A DNA stretch of 64,000 nt from Achromobacter sp. Root83 (GCF_001428845.1 NZ_LMIU01000008.1:179999-243998), one strand, 5' to 3'; counted from the first letter of the stretch, positions 53,701 to 62,639 are shown. Program-made: numbers and translations. Notes: generated from the sequence alone by a model not told the origin.

Positions 53701-54150
53701 CTAGACTTGCAGCCATGCGTCGGCGGCCGGGGCGGCCGGCGCGTCGGGCTCCGCCCCCTGGGCAAAGGCGTCGCGCCAATGCCTGGCCACGTCGACGAAT
53801 TCGCCCACCCAGCTAGCCAGCAGGGCGCCGCTAAGGGACGCAAGCGGCCTGTGCGACGACAGGATCGCCGTATCCGAAGCCGGCGCCATGCCGAAGACAT
53901 AGGCGCCGCCTCCGGCGCCGTTCGCGCGCAGCATGCGGACTTGCCAGCTTGCAAGGTGTGCGGCGGGCGGTGCGCCCAGCGGCGAGAAAATCACCATGCC
54001 GTCCAGGCCTGCGTCCAGGGCCAGGTTCACGGCGACCGAGCCATCGACCATGAAACTGCAGATTCCGCGTTCGTCGACCGGAATTTCCGTCTGCCCGATC
54101 ACCGTGGCGAACGCATTGAGCAACTCGGTAAACGTTTCGGATATGGGCAT
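53701..54150 (-). CDS. CesT-family type III secretion chaperone
   Basis: A 149-residue small protein with the CesT/SycE layout: N-terminal helix (ETFTELLNAFATVIGQ), then strands with VDERGICSFMVDGSVAVNLAL and GMVIFSPLGAP, a central LASWQVRMLRANG helix, and a C-terminal helix (LLASWVGEFVDVARHW). GGAG lies six bases before the ATG at 54150. Such dimeric chaperones are normally encoded next to their effector, here the LanM-like gene, which starts 9 bp downstream. No type III apparatus gene is in the window. Confidence 0.75.
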   Translation of the reverse strand: MPISETFTELLNAFATVIGQTEIPVDERGICSFMVDGSVAVNLALDAGLDGMVIFSPLGAPPAAHLASWQVRMLRANGAGGGAYVFGMAPASDTAILSSHRPLASLSGALLASWVGEFVDVARHWRDAFAQGAEPDAPAAPAADAWLQV

Positions 54151-54285
54151 GCGCGGCTCCTTCGGGGCGGAATAAGGGGGTGTCCGCCCTGTAGGTAACC
54201 GGAGAGGCCGCCGAGGTTCCACGCAAAGCGTGGCCGGCGCGCATTTTTTCGCGTGGACCACGCCCGGCGCGGCCGGGCGGCCTGC

Positions 54286-55050
54286 CTAGTCCGCGTATCC
54301 CGGATTGCGGCGGTCCAGCCGGCGCAGCAAGCCCGGCCAGGCCAGCGAGGCCTTGTGCGCCCGGTCGGCGGGCGACTCCACCGCCGCGCGCGCCAGGATA
54401 TCGGGCGGTATGTAGGTGAGCTCGCCGCCCGCCTGCGCCCGCACCTGCACCATGCAGGCAGCCTCCAGCCGGTGCATGGCCTGGAAGGCCTCGGCCATGG
54501 TCTGGCCCACGGTCAGCAGGCCGTGGTTGCGCAGGATCAGGTAGTTGTTGCTGCCCAGGTCGCGCACCAGCCGCGGCTGTTCTTCGGGGTTGAGCGCCAG
54601 GCCTTCGTAATCGTGATAGCTGAGCGAACGCAGTGCAATGAATGCAAACTGCGACAGCGGCAACAGGCCCGCCTTCTGCGCCGAAACCGCCACCCCATTG
54701 ATGGAGTGCGTGTGCAGCACGCACATCGCGTCCTTGCGGGCCGCATGGATACAGCTATGGATGGTGAAGCCCGCGGGATTGATGTCGTATTCGGACTCCA
54801 TGACCTTGTTCCCGTCCAGATCGATCTTGACCAGGCTGGAGGCAGTGATTTCGTCGAACATCATGCCGTAGGGATTGATCAGGAAATGCTCGGTGCCCGG
54901 CACCTTGGCCGTGATATGCGTGAAGATCAGGTCATCCCAGCCAAACAGCGCCACCAGCCGGTATAGCGCGGCCAGATCCGTACGGACCTGCCATTCCATT
55001 GTGCCGACCCGGTCGCGCACGCTGGTGGCTTCCTTGCTTACCGTATCCAT
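54286..55050 (-). CDS. Class II aldolase/adducin-family protein
   Basis: A 254-residue protein with ALYRLVALFGWDDLIFTHITAKVPG, FLINPYGMMFDEI, the metal-binding histidines in VLHTHSINGVAV, and LILRNHGLLTVG. The family includes fuculose-1-phosphate aldolase and ribulose-5-phosphate epimerase; related isolated genes are unassigned decarboxylases or aldolases. GGAGACG precedes ATG 55050. The much longer open frame upstream lies antisense to the next gene and is not real. Confidence 0.88.
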   Translation of the reverse strand: MDTVSKEATSVRDRVGTMEWQVRTDLAALYRLVALFGWDDLIFTHITAKVPGTEHFLINPYGMMFDEITASSLVKIDLDGNKVMESEYDINPAGFTIHSCIHAARKDAMCVLHTHSINGVAVSAQKAGLLPLSQFAFIALRSLSYHDYEGLALNPEEQPRLVRDLGSNNYLILRNHGLLTVGQTMAEAFQAMHRLEAACMVQVRAQAGGELTYIPPDILARAAVESPADRAHKASLAWPGLLRRLDRRNPGYAD

Positions 55051-55155
55051 CTCGTCTCCATTGTGTTTGCGTGCCCCGCGGCCAAGCGCCACGGGGCAGC
55101 CCTGCACTTTATTCCTTTCACATGCGAGAATCCACATCACCCCCTTCGGATCAGG

Positions 55156-56892
55156 ATGCTCCCAGTGCCGCAAACCCTGCATCGACACCTGCCCTCCTTC
55201 TTCCGGTCGCACCTGGATTCCCTCTCTGGTGTCGGCCTCATGCTCGGCACGCTGTTCTTCGCCGCGGCACTGACTCCCACCCTCATTCCCCGCACCCACA
55301 TCACCCAGGGCGTGCTCGCCGGAACCTGCTTTGCGGCGGGCTATGGATTGGGCGTGCTGTGGCACTGGCTGTGGGCCTATATGGAACTGCCGGAGCCCAG
55401 GGCGCGCGCGGGGCGGATCGTCAAGGGCGTCATCGGCGTGCTGTGCCTGTCGGTGGCCATCCTGTTCCTGTGGCGCACGGCGGAATGGCAGAACACCATC
55501 CGGGCCTTGATGGAAATGCCGCCCGTGACCAGCGCGCACCCCTTCAAGGTCAGCGCGATCGCCCTGCTGACCTTCATCGCGCTGCTTGCGCTGGCCCGGC
55601 TGTTCAAGCTGGTTGCGCGGTTTCTTGCCGCGCAGGTGCGCCGCGTCGTGCCCAGGCGCGTGGCCAACGTGACCGGCGCGGCGATCGCGATCCTGATCTT
55701 CTGGCTGCTGGCCACCGACGTGTTCTTCCGCGGAGCGCTGCATGTGCTGGACGCCTCGTTCCGCGAATTCGACGCGCTGCTCGAACCCGAACGCCCGCAG
55801 CCCACCGCCGCGCTGAAGACCGGCGGCCCGCAATCCCTGATCCACTGGAACGAACTTGGCCGGGCCGGCCGGGAGTTCATTGCATCGGGTCCAAATGCCA
55901 GCGAGATCCAGGCCCAGTCGGGGCGCGACGCGATGGAACCCATCCGGGTGTACGTCGGACTGCGCGGAGCCGCCACGCCGCAAGCCCGGGCCCGGCTGGC
56001 CCTGGAAGAGATGAAGCGCGTGGGCGCCTTCGAGCGCTCCGTCCTCGTGGTGGTCACCCCCACGGGCACGGGCTGGATAGACCCCGCCGCCATGGATTCG
56101 CTGGAATACCTGCAGCATGGCGATGTCGCCAGCGTCGCGATGCAGTATTCCTACCTGTCCAGTCCGCTGTCGCTCCTGGCCCAGCCGGAATATGGCGCCG
56201 AAGCGGCGCGCGCCCTCTTCCTGGCGGTCTACGAATACTGGACGGCCCTGCCCAAGGACCGGCGGCCGAAGCTGTACCTGCACGGCCTGAGCCTGGGTGC
56301 GATGAACTCCGCCGGATCGGCCGAACTCTTCGAAATGATCGGCGACCCCATCCAGGGCGCGCTCTGGAGCGGCCCGCCCTTCGAAAGCCGCGTCTGGCGC
56401 ACGATCACCGACGCCCGCAACCCGGGCTCGCCCGCCTGGCTGCCGGAGCTGCGCGATGGCGCCTTCGTGCGCTTCATGAACCAGCACGGGTCGCCGGTGC
56501 CGGCGGACGCGCCGTGGGGGCCGATGCGCGTCATCTACCTGCAGTATGCGAGCGACCCCGTCACCTTCTTCGATTACCGCGACCTGTACCGCCGCCCGGC
56601 CTGGATGAACGCGCCCATGGGACCGGACGTGTCGCCCGAGTTGCGCTGGTACCCCGTGGTCACCATGTTGCAGCTTGCGCTGGACATGGCCGTGGGCACC
56701 AACACCCCCTTGGGCTATGGCCACGTGTATGCGCCTCAACACTATGTGGACGCCTGGATTGCCGTGACCGACGTGCGCGACTGGTCCCCCGACGCGCTTG
56801 CCGGCCTGAAAACGTATCTGCTGGAACGGGCCCGCGCCGCGATGGAAGACGAGGAAGGCAGCGAAGGGGCCTACGAGGGGCGCGGGGGCTAA
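55156..56892 (+). CDS. Membrane alpha/beta-hydrolase family protein
   Basis: A 578-residue protein with four or five N-terminal membrane helices (about 25-200) and a soluble C-terminal half. The latter has an alpha/beta-hydrolase nucleophile elbow GLSLG (in LYLHGLSLGAMNS), plus FERSVLVVVTPTGTGW and the late TPLGYGHVYAPQHYVDAW with a possible catalytic His. It matches the Abhydrolase_9 type of inner-membrane hydrolases. The substrate is unknown. ATG 55156 is chosen over the open frame from 55063. Confidence 0.85.
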   Translation: MLPVPQTLHRHLPSFFRSHLDSLSGVGLMLGTLFFAAALTPTLIPRTHITQGVLAGTCFAAGYGLGVLWHWLWAYMELPEPRARAGRIVKGVIGVLCLSVAILFLWRTAEWQNTIRALMEMPPVTSAHPFKVSAIALLTFIALLALARLFKLVARFLAAQVRRVVPRRVANVTGAAIAILIFWLLATDVFFRGALHVLDASFREFDALLEPERPQPTAALKTGGPQSLIHWNELGRAGREFIASGPNASEIQAQSGRDAMEPIRVYVGLRGAATPQARARLALEEMKRVGAFERSVLVVVTPTGTGWIDPAAMDSLEYLQHGDVASVAMQYSYLSSPLSLLAQPEYGAEAARALFLAVYEYWTALPKDRRPKLYLHGLSLGAMNSAGSAELFEMIGDPIQGALWSGPPFESRVWRTITDARNPGSPAWLPELRDGAFVRFMNQHGSPVPADAPWGPMRVIYLQYASDPVTFFDYRDLYRRPAWMNAPMGPDVSPELRWYPVVTMLQLALDMAVGTNTPLGYGHVYAPQHYVDAWIAVTDVRDWSPDALAGLKTYLLERARAAMEDEEGSEGAYEGRGG

Positions 56893-56920
56893 CATTACCG
56901 GGCTACGACCACCACTCGAC

Positions 56921-57652
56921 ATGAACCGCGCTTTCCACGACCGCCTGACGTCCTACTTCTGGAGCGGCGACGCCATCCGCAGCCGCAGCGTGAGCGGCAT
57001 CGTGCTGACAAGCCACATCGACGTGCCGGCGCCGCCCGCCCGCCTGCTTGGCGACTGGGACCGGGAAATCAGGACGCGCCTGCTGCTGGAACCCGGCGAC
57101 GTAGAGCAGATGCCCCTGGCGCGGACGCGCATGCGCTGGCCGGACTTTGACCTGTGCCTGCGGGCCATGCACGGCTGGACACGCTCGCTCGGCATGCAAG
57201 AGGTGCTTGCCACGAGCGATATCGCGTTGATGGCCTGCCGCGGCGCAAGGTATCACCACGACGGCGGCCAGTATGGCGGCGCCGCCTTCTGCAACCTTTT
57301 CCTGAGCGAGGACAAGGGACTGGACGTGCATTTCCCGGGCACGGGCCATCGGATCCCGCTAACCCGTGGCACCGCCATGGTCTTCGATACCTGCCAGCCT
57401 CATGCCGTCATTCGACGCGACGGCAGCGGCTTTCAGGAAGCCGACTTCGCGGCCGGGCAGGATCTCACGCAGCTATTCCTGACCTGGGAGCTTCCCATCG
57501 AAGAGGCCTGCGTCGCGCAGGCGCTCGGGATCGCTTTCGACGTCGACCGCGCCACCGCGCGGGGGCTGGATGAAGAGCAGGTCTGGGTGAACGGCTCACG
57601 CGCCGCACCGCGCCCGGATTGCGGGCGATGGGAGCCCGCCGTCTCCATCTAA
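56921..57652 (+). CDS. Possible Fe(II)/2-oxoglutarate-dependent dioxygenase-like protein
   Basis: A 243-residue soluble protein. The centre reads ARYHHDGGQYGGAAFCNLFL, and later TAMVFDTCQPHAVIRR. His112-x-Asp114, distal His161 and Arg165/166 fit the iron and co-substrate pattern of the double-stranded beta-helix dioxygenases. No family name can be given. It starts 28 bp after the hydrolase gene on the same strand and precedes a Bug protein by about 150 bp. Confidence 0.6.
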   Translation: MNRAFHDRLTSYFWSGDAIRSRSVSGIVLTSHIDVPAPPARLLGDWDREIRTRLLLEPGDVEQMPLARTRMRWPDFDLCLRAMHGWTRSLGMQEVLATSDIALMACRGARYHHDGGQYGGAAFCNLFLSEDKGLDVHFPGTGHRIPLTRGTAMVFDTCQPHAVIRRDGSGFQEADFAAGQDLTQLFLTWELPIEEACVAQALGIAFDVDRATARGLDEEQVWVNGSRAAPRPDCGRWEPAVSI

Positions 57653-57687
57653 AAAAGCGATACACACGACCCACTTTTTATCGCTTT
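57653..57687 (+). promoter_or_regulatory. Inverted LysR-type half-sites before the Bug/GarR genes
   Basis: AAAAGCGAT (57653-57661) and ATCGCTTT (57680-57687) form an inverted pair just after the previous stop codon and 114 bp before the Bug ATG. The same half-site makes a perfect palindrome in the regulatory gap of the LysR gene at 60628-60642. Confidence 0.5.
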
Positions 57688-57800
57688 GAATTGACCGCGC
57701 GCCCGCGTACATTCGCCCCACATCGCCGCAATATCCCTAGGCGCCTGCATCCTGGCCAGCGCCACCAAAGCGAACAGACGGCACCAAGGAGACAAGAAAA

Positions 57801-58808
57801 ATGGGCGGAATCGAATCACCGCAGGATGATCGTATTGCCGGCAGGCGGCGCGCCCTGCAAGGACTGGGCGCATTGGTGGGCCTGGCCATTTCTCCCGCCG
57901 CCGTCCGAGCGGCGGCCGCGGCGCAAGCCGTCTGGGTCCCGGACAAGCCGATCACGATCCTGGTCGGTTTTGCCGCGGGCGGCTCCGCCGACCAGATTGC
58001 CCGCAATCTGGCGTCGGCGGCCAGGCACAAATCGCCCGTGCCCGTGGTGGTGATGAACAAGCCCGGCGCCGCCGGCGCGGTGGCCGCCCAGATCGTCGCG
58101 CAGACCGCGCCTGACGGCTATACGCTGTTCGTGGGCGGCGGCAGCGAGACCACGTCGCTCGGCAATCACCAGCCGCTGAGCTACGACCCGCGCAGTTCCT
58201 TTCGGGCCATCATCAAGGTCGCCCGCCTGCCCAGCGTCCTGGTCGTGCGCGCGGACTCCCCCTACCGCGACATGCGCGCCTTGCTCGCCGCGGCCAAGGC
58301 CGCGCCCGAGACGCTTTCCTATGGCTCGACGGGCCATGGCGGCATCTTCCATTCCACCGCCCTGATACTGGAGAAGATCAGCGGCATCAAACTCCTGCAC
58401 GTGCCGTACAAAGGCGCGGCGGAATCGATGGCGGCGCTGGCGGGCGGCCAGATCGACATGGCCTTCGGCGCGCCGGAAGAGGTGCAGGGGCTCGTGGCCG
58501 GCGGACGATTGCGCCCAATCGCGATTTTCTCGAACTCGCGGGTCGATGCCTATCCGGACGTCCCCACGATGACGGAACTGGGCTATCCGGTCGCGGTGGA
58601 CAACATGAAGGGATTGCTGGCGCCGAAGGGACTGCCCGACAACGCCTACCAATGGCTGTTCCAGACCTTCCACGAGGCGATGCAATCGCCTGAGTTCCTG
58701 CAGTACGCGAAGTCTTCCGGCCTGAACATCTCGTATGCGGACGGGCCGGCATTCCAACGCGAGATCAACGACAGCTTCGAAGCGATCAAGAAGGCGATTC
58801 AACCATGA
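57801..58808 (+). CDS. Bug-family tripartite tricarboxylate transporter binding protein (3)
   Basis: A 335-residue binding protein with a Tat-like signal (GRRRALQGLGALVGLA), then PDKPITILVGFAAGGSADQIAR, LLHVPYKGAAESMAALAGGQIDM and YPDVPTMTELG. AAGGAG lies ten bases before ATG 57801. It overlaps the dehydrogenase gene by ATGA. The probable substrate is a hydroxy-acid, judged by the enzymes beside it. Confidence 0.93.
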   Translation: MGGIESPQDDRIAGRRRALQGLGALVGLAISPAAVRAAAAAQAVWVPDKPITILVGFAAGGSADQIARNLASAARHKSPVPVVVMNKPGAAGAVAAQIVAQTAPDGYTLFVGGGSETTSLGNHQPLSYDPRSSFRAIIKVARLPSVLVVRADSPYRDMRALLAAAKAAPETLSYGSTGHGGIFHSTALILEKISGIKLLHVPYKGAAESMAALAGGQIDMAFGAPEEVQGLVAGGRLRPIAIFSNSRVDAYPDVPTMTELGYPVAVDNMKGLLAPKGLPDNAYQWLFQTFHEAMQSPEFLQYAKSSGLNISYADGPAFQREINDSFEAIKKAIQP

Positions 58809-59728
58809 ACCAGCAAGCAATCGCGACGGCGGATGCGCGCACGCCGGTGGGCTTTGTCGGATTGGGCGTGATGGGGCTGGGCATGGCCGGCTGCCTGCTG
58901 CGCAAAGGGTTTCCGCTAAGCGTGCACAACCTGCATCCTGAACGGACCACGGCGCTGTGCCAGGCGGGGGCATACGCCGGCACGCTGGCCCAGGTGGGCG
59001 AACGCAGCCGCGTCGTGGTGCTGAGCCTGCCCGATACCGCCGCGGTCGACGACGTGCTCTTTGGCGCCGCGGGACTGGCTTCGACCCTGCCGGCAGGCGC
59101 CTGCGTGATCGACACCAGCACCATCTCCGCCGACGCCACGCGGCGCATCGCCAAGCGCCTTGGCGAACAGGGCATCGCCTTTCTCGACGCCCCCGTCAGC
59201 GGCGGGCAGCAAGGCGCCGCCGACGGCGCGCTCAGCTGCATGGTCGGTGGCGACTTCCAGGCCTTCCAGGCCTGCGCCAGCGTCTTTGCGGCATTCACGT
59301 CGCGCGCCATACACATGGGCGCCTCGGGCACGGGCCAGGTCACCAAGTCCTGCAATCAGATCGCCGTCTCGGCCGCGTTGCTGGGCGTTGCCGAAGCCCT
59401 GGCATTGGCGGTACGCCAAGGTGTCGATCCGGCCCAGGTCCGAGAGGCGCTCCTGGGCGGCGCGGCGCGCAGCTTCTCCCTGGAAAAGCATGGCCCGAGA
59501 ATCATCGAAGGCGACTTTCAGCCCGGCTTTCGCGCCACGCTGATGCGCAAGGACCTGAGACTGGCGCTCGATAGCGGACGCGAAGGCGGCGTCTTCATGC
59601 CGGTGGCGGCCACGGCCGCCCAGCTGCTGGACATTCTGTGCAATCGCGAAGACGGCGACCTGGACTGGTGCGCGCTTGGCGGACTGGTGGCCGAACTGTC
59701 CGGCGCGGCGGACCGGCCAGCGTCCTAG
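58805..59728 (+). CDS. GarR-like beta-hydroxyacid dehydrogenase (NAD(P)-dependent)
   Basis: A 307-residue enzyme with Rossmann VGFVGLGVMGLGMAG, the substrate loop DAPVSGGQQGA and the catalytic-lysine segment GTGQVTKSCNQIAVSAALL. It belongs to the tartronate-semialdehyde/3-hydroxyisobutyrate dehydrogenase family. It overlaps the Bug gene and its last 4 bp overlap the convergent LysR gene. Confidence 0.9.
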   Translation: MNQQAIATADARTPVGFVGLGVMGLGMAGCLLRKGFPLSVHNLHPERTTALCQAGAYAGTLAQVGERSRVVVLSLPDTAAVDDVLFGAAGLASTLPAGACVIDTSTISADATRRIAKRLGEQGIAFLDAPVSGGQQGAADGALSCMVGGDFQAFQACASVFAAFTSRAIHMGASGTGQVTKSCNQIAVSAALLGVAEALALAVRQGVDPAQVREALLGGAARSFSLEKHGPRIIEGDFQPGFRATLMRKDLRLALDSGREGGVFMPVAATAAQLLDILCNREDGDLDWCALGGLVAELSGAADRPAS

Positions 59729-60624
59729 AGCATCCGGTTGGGCAGGCCGAAGTCGGCAACCTCGCTGACCAGCTGCCGCATCTGGCGCACCAGCGGCCGG
59801 ATATCATCGCGCCTTGCCTGGAACGAATACGACAAGGGCGGCAAGGGCGGCCGGCACTCCATGACGACAACGTCGCCACGCGCGGCCAACTGCCTGACCC
59901 ACGCTTCCGGCAGGAAGCTGATCCCGACGCCGGCGACCACCATGCCGGCGATCGCCGCCAGGTTATTGCATTCCAGCCGACGGTCCACCACGCGTTCGGT
60001 CTTGACCAGCCAGTCGTCGAATTCGCGCGCGGAACCCGCATCGCTGGGCATGGTGATCACCGCCACCTGAACCAGCAGTTCGGAAGTGATCTCGCGGCGG
60101 GAACCCACCAGCACGGGCGCCGCGCCCCACAGAAAATTCACGTCCCGGATCGCATGGCTGGTGATGGCGCCGCGCCGGGACGTGCCCGCTACCACGGCGA
60201 AATCCAGTTCGCCGCTTTCCACCTTTTCTTCCAGCACTCGCCCCATATCGATACGCGGCTCCAGCACCAGCTCCGGATACAGCTGGCGCGCGCGGGCGAC
60301 GAATTGCGGCAGCCAGCTAAGCGCCGCCAACTCCCCCATTCCAAAGCGGCACACCCCTTTGACGACGGGGGTATCGGCCATCGACTCCCTGACCTCGTCC
60401 ACGGTGCACAACAGCTTGCGGGCCAACGGCAGAAAGGTCTGGCCAGCGGTGGTCAGGCTGGCGCGATGGCCGGAACGGTCGAACAAGGGTTTGCCAAGCT
60501 GCGCTTCAAGCTCGGCCAGGCGTTTCGATAGGGACGACTGCGACAAATGAAGCCGCTCGGCCGCCAACGAAAAACTGGCCAGCGTCGCGGCCCAGTAAAA
60601 CGCTTCGATCTGTTTGAAGGTCAT
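59725..60624 (-). CDS. LysR-family regulator of the hydroxy-acid cluster
   Basis: A 299-residue LysR protein with helix-turn-helix (FKQIEAFYWAATLASFSLAAERLHLSQSSLSKRLAELE) and effector domain (GMGELAALSWLP, GVGISFLPEAWVRQLAA). ATG 60624 is chosen; the frame upstream has only a TTG. It sits between two catabolic gene groups and its own gap holds a perfect ATCGCT-n3-AGCGAT palindrome overlapping its promoter. Confidence 0.88.
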   Translation of the reverse strand: MTFKQIEAFYWAATLASFSLAAERLHLSQSSLSKRLAELEAQLGKPLFDRSGHRASLTTAGQTFLPLARKLLCTVDEVRESMADTPVVKGVCRFGMGELAALSWLPQFVARARQLYPELVLEPRIDMGRVLEEKVESGELDFAVVAGTSRRGAITSHAIRDVNFLWGAAPVLVGSRREITSELLVQVAVITMPSDAGSAREFDDWLVKTERVVDRRLECNNLAAIAGMVVAGVGISFLPEAWVRQLAARGDVVVMECRPPLPPLSYSFQARRDDIRPLVRQMRQLVSEVADFGLPNRML

Positions 60625-60627
60625 TTC

Positions 60628-60674
60628 ATCGCTTTTAGCGATCAATAATCAGCGCAATATATCACTTTCGCGAT
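60628..60674. promoter_or_regulatory. LysR palindromes between the LysR and RraA-like genes
   Basis: ATCGCTTTTAGCGAT (60628-60642) is a perfect 6-3-6 palindrome ending 4 bp before the LysR ATG. A weaker copy, ATCACTTTCGCGAT, lies at 60661-60674, 58 bp before the RraA-like ATG. The two share one regulatory gap and resemble the half-sites at 57653-57687. Confidence 0.55.
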
Positions 60675-60731
60675 GCCCGGCCAGCCCCTAAAGTGAGGCC
60701 CTCGATATGCCTCGCCGCCAGGAGATTCACC

Positions 60732-61412
60732 ATGCAGCCCGGGTTCCGCATTCTTCCGCACGTCAGCACCGATCCGGCGCTGATCGCCCTGTTCAAGGAC
60801 ATCCCCGCGTCCATCGTCAGCGACAACATGAACCGGGTCACCGGCACCTGGGGACTGCACCCGTACCATCGCCCGAACGTATCCTTGCTTGGCCCGGCGC
60901 TGACCGTAAGGGTGCGCAGCGGCGACAACCTGATGATCCATAAAGCCCTGCAGATCGGCAGGCCCGGCGACGTGCTGGTCATCGATGGCGACGGCTGCCT
61001 CGACCGCGGACTGGTCGGCGAAATCATGAAGCGCGTGGCGCAGAAGCGCCAGTTCGCCGGGCTGGTCATCGACGGCGCCGTTCGCGACATCGCCGCCTAC
61101 CGCAACGACGACTTCCCCTGCTATGCACGCGGCGTATGCCATCGCGGGCCGTTCAAGGAAGGGCCGGGCGAAATCAACGTTCCCGTGTCGATCAGCGGCG
61201 TCGTCGTGCATCCGGGCGACATCGTCATCGGCGACGACGACGGCGTGGTATTCGTCAGGCCGGAAGACGCGTCCGCGCTGGCCGACGCGTCGCGCAAGAA
61301 AATGGCCGCCGAGGCGGCTACGTTCGCGGCCATCGCGAACGGCACGTACGACGAAACCTGGATCGACGCCTCGCTGCGCGCCCGCAACGTCCTGCCCGCC
61401 CAAGCATCGTGA
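60732..61412 (+). CDS. RraA-like 4-hydroxy-2-oxoacid aldolase
   Basis: A 226-residue protein of the RraA/HMG aldolase superfamily: SIVSDNMNRVTGTWGL, GPALTVRVRSGDNLMIHKAL, DGAVRDIAAYR and the DDDGVVFV segment. True RraA inhibits RNase E; longer members with the Arg-Asp in GAVRD are metal-dependent aldolases for 4-hydroxy-4-methyl-2-oxoglutarate or oxaloacetate decarboxylases. AGGAG lies ahead of ATG 60732. It overlaps the next gene by GTGA. Confidence 0.87.
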   Translation: MQPGFRILPHVSTDPALIALFKDIPASIVSDNMNRVTGTWGLHPYHRPNVSLLGPALTVRVRSGDNLMIHKALQIGRPGDVLVIDGDGCLDRGLVGEIMKRVAQKRQFAGLVIDGAVRDIAAYRNDDFPCYARGVCHRGPFKEGPGEINVPVSISGVVVHPGDIVIGDDDGVVFVRPEDASALADASRKKMAAEAATFAAIANGTYDETWIDASLRARNVLPAQAS

Positions 61413-62593
61413 GCCGCAAGCTGCGCCATGTCCTGTCGCTGGACGACTTCGAGCATGCCGCGCGGCGGCATCTGCCGAAGCCGATATTCGGCTATATCGC
61501 CGGTGCGGTCGAAAACGGCGCGACCCTGCGGGAAAACCGCGGCGTCTTCGACGAAATCGGCTTCATCCCCCGCAACGTCACGGACGTATCGCAACGCAGC
61601 ACCGCATTGAGCCTGTTTGGACACGAGTACGCCGCGCCGTTCGGCATTGCGCCGATGGGGATCAGCGCGCTGTCGGCTTACCGGGGGGACCTGGTGCAGG
61701 CCAGCGCGGCCAGCGCGGCGAACGTCCCGATGATCATGAGCGGATCGTCGCTGATCCGGATGGAAGAGGTTGCCGCGCGATGCCCGGACACCTGGTTTCA
61801 AGCCTACCTGCCCGGCGAGCCCGCGCGCATGGCGGCGTTGATATCCCGCGTCGCCGCGTCCGGCTTCAAGACGCTGGTCGTCACCGTGGATTCGCAAATC
61901 CTCGCCAACCGCGAGCACAACATCCGCGCGGGATTTTCAACGCCGCTGCGCCCGTCCCTGAGACTGTGCTGGGAGGGCGTCTCGCATCCCCGGTGGTTGG
62001 TCGGCACGGCCTTGCGCACGCTGTTGCGCCATGGCATGCCCCATTTTGAAAACAACTACGCGCAGCGCGGCGCCCCGATCCTGGCGCGCAACGTGGCCCG
62101 CGATTTCGGCGGCCGCGACCATCTGACCTGGGCGCACGTGCGCCAGGTGCGCCAGCAATGGCCAGGCCGGCTGATCGTAAAGGGCGTGATGTGCGCACAG
62201 GACGCGCTGCTGGCCCGCGACGCCGGCGCGGATGGCATCGTGGTCTCCAACCATGGGGGCCGGCAGCTCGACACCACGGTGTCGCCTTTGCGCGTGCTGC
62301 CAGGCATCGTCGCCGCGGTCGGCGCCATGCCCGTGATGATAGACAGCGGCTTCAGGCGCGGCACGGATGTCCTCAAGGCCCTGGCCCTGGGCGCCGCGTT
62401 CGTGTTCATCGGCCGCCCGTTCAACTATGCGGCGGCGATTGCCGGAGAGCCCGGCGTGCGGCACGCCATCGACCTGCTGGCCAGTGAAGTCCACCGCAAC
62501 ATGGGCATGCTGGGACTGAACCGGCTGTCCGACATCAGCCCCGAAAAACTGATGCGCATGGCGGGCGCCAAGCCGCCGGACATGCCGGTCTGA
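61409..62593 (+). CDS. FMN-dependent alpha-hydroxy-acid oxidase/dehydrogenase
   Basis: A 394-residue enzyme of the L-lactate dehydrogenase/glycolate oxidase family: PKPIFGYIAGAVENGATLREN, PFGIAPMGISALSAYRGD, LIVKGVMCAQDALLARDAGADGIVVSNHGG (catalytic His) and MIDSGFRRGTDVLKALALGA. It oxidises an L-2-hydroxyacid to the 2-oxoacid. The start is GTG 61409, overlapping the aldolase stop. Confidence 0.92.
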   Translation: MSRKLRHVLSLDDFEHAARRHLPKPIFGYIAGAVENGATLRENRGVFDEIGFIPRNVTDVSQRSTALSLFGHEYAAPFGIAPMGISALSAYRGDLVQASAASAANVPMIMSGSSLIRMEEVAARCPDTWFQAYLPGEPARMAALISRVAASGFKTLVVTVDSQILANREHNIRAGFSTPLRPSLRLCWEGVSHPRWLVGTALRTLLRHGMPHFENNYAQRGAPILARNVARDFGGRDHLTWAHVRQVRQQWPGRLIVKGVMCAQDALLARDAGADGIVVSNHGGRQLDTTVSPLRVLPGIVAAVGAMPVMIDSGFRRGTDVLKALALGAAFVFIGRPFNYAAAIAGEPGVRHAIDLLASEVHRNMGMLGLNRLSDISPEKLMRMAGAKPPDMPV

Positions 62594-62639
62594 CGCGCCG
62601 GCGCCGGCCGCCTAGGCTACGCCATGGGCGGGTAATGGG

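Noticed and set aside
51367..54150. Lantibiotic biosynthesis cluster
   Set aside because: The LanM-like protein has no cyclase domain, and there is no precursor peptide, protease or transporter beside it. The partner gene is a CesT-type chaperone.
54286..56922. 878-residue open frame on the - strand
   Set aside because: Only its last 254 codons match the class II aldolase family and have a ribosome site; the rest is antisense to the membrane hydrolase gene.
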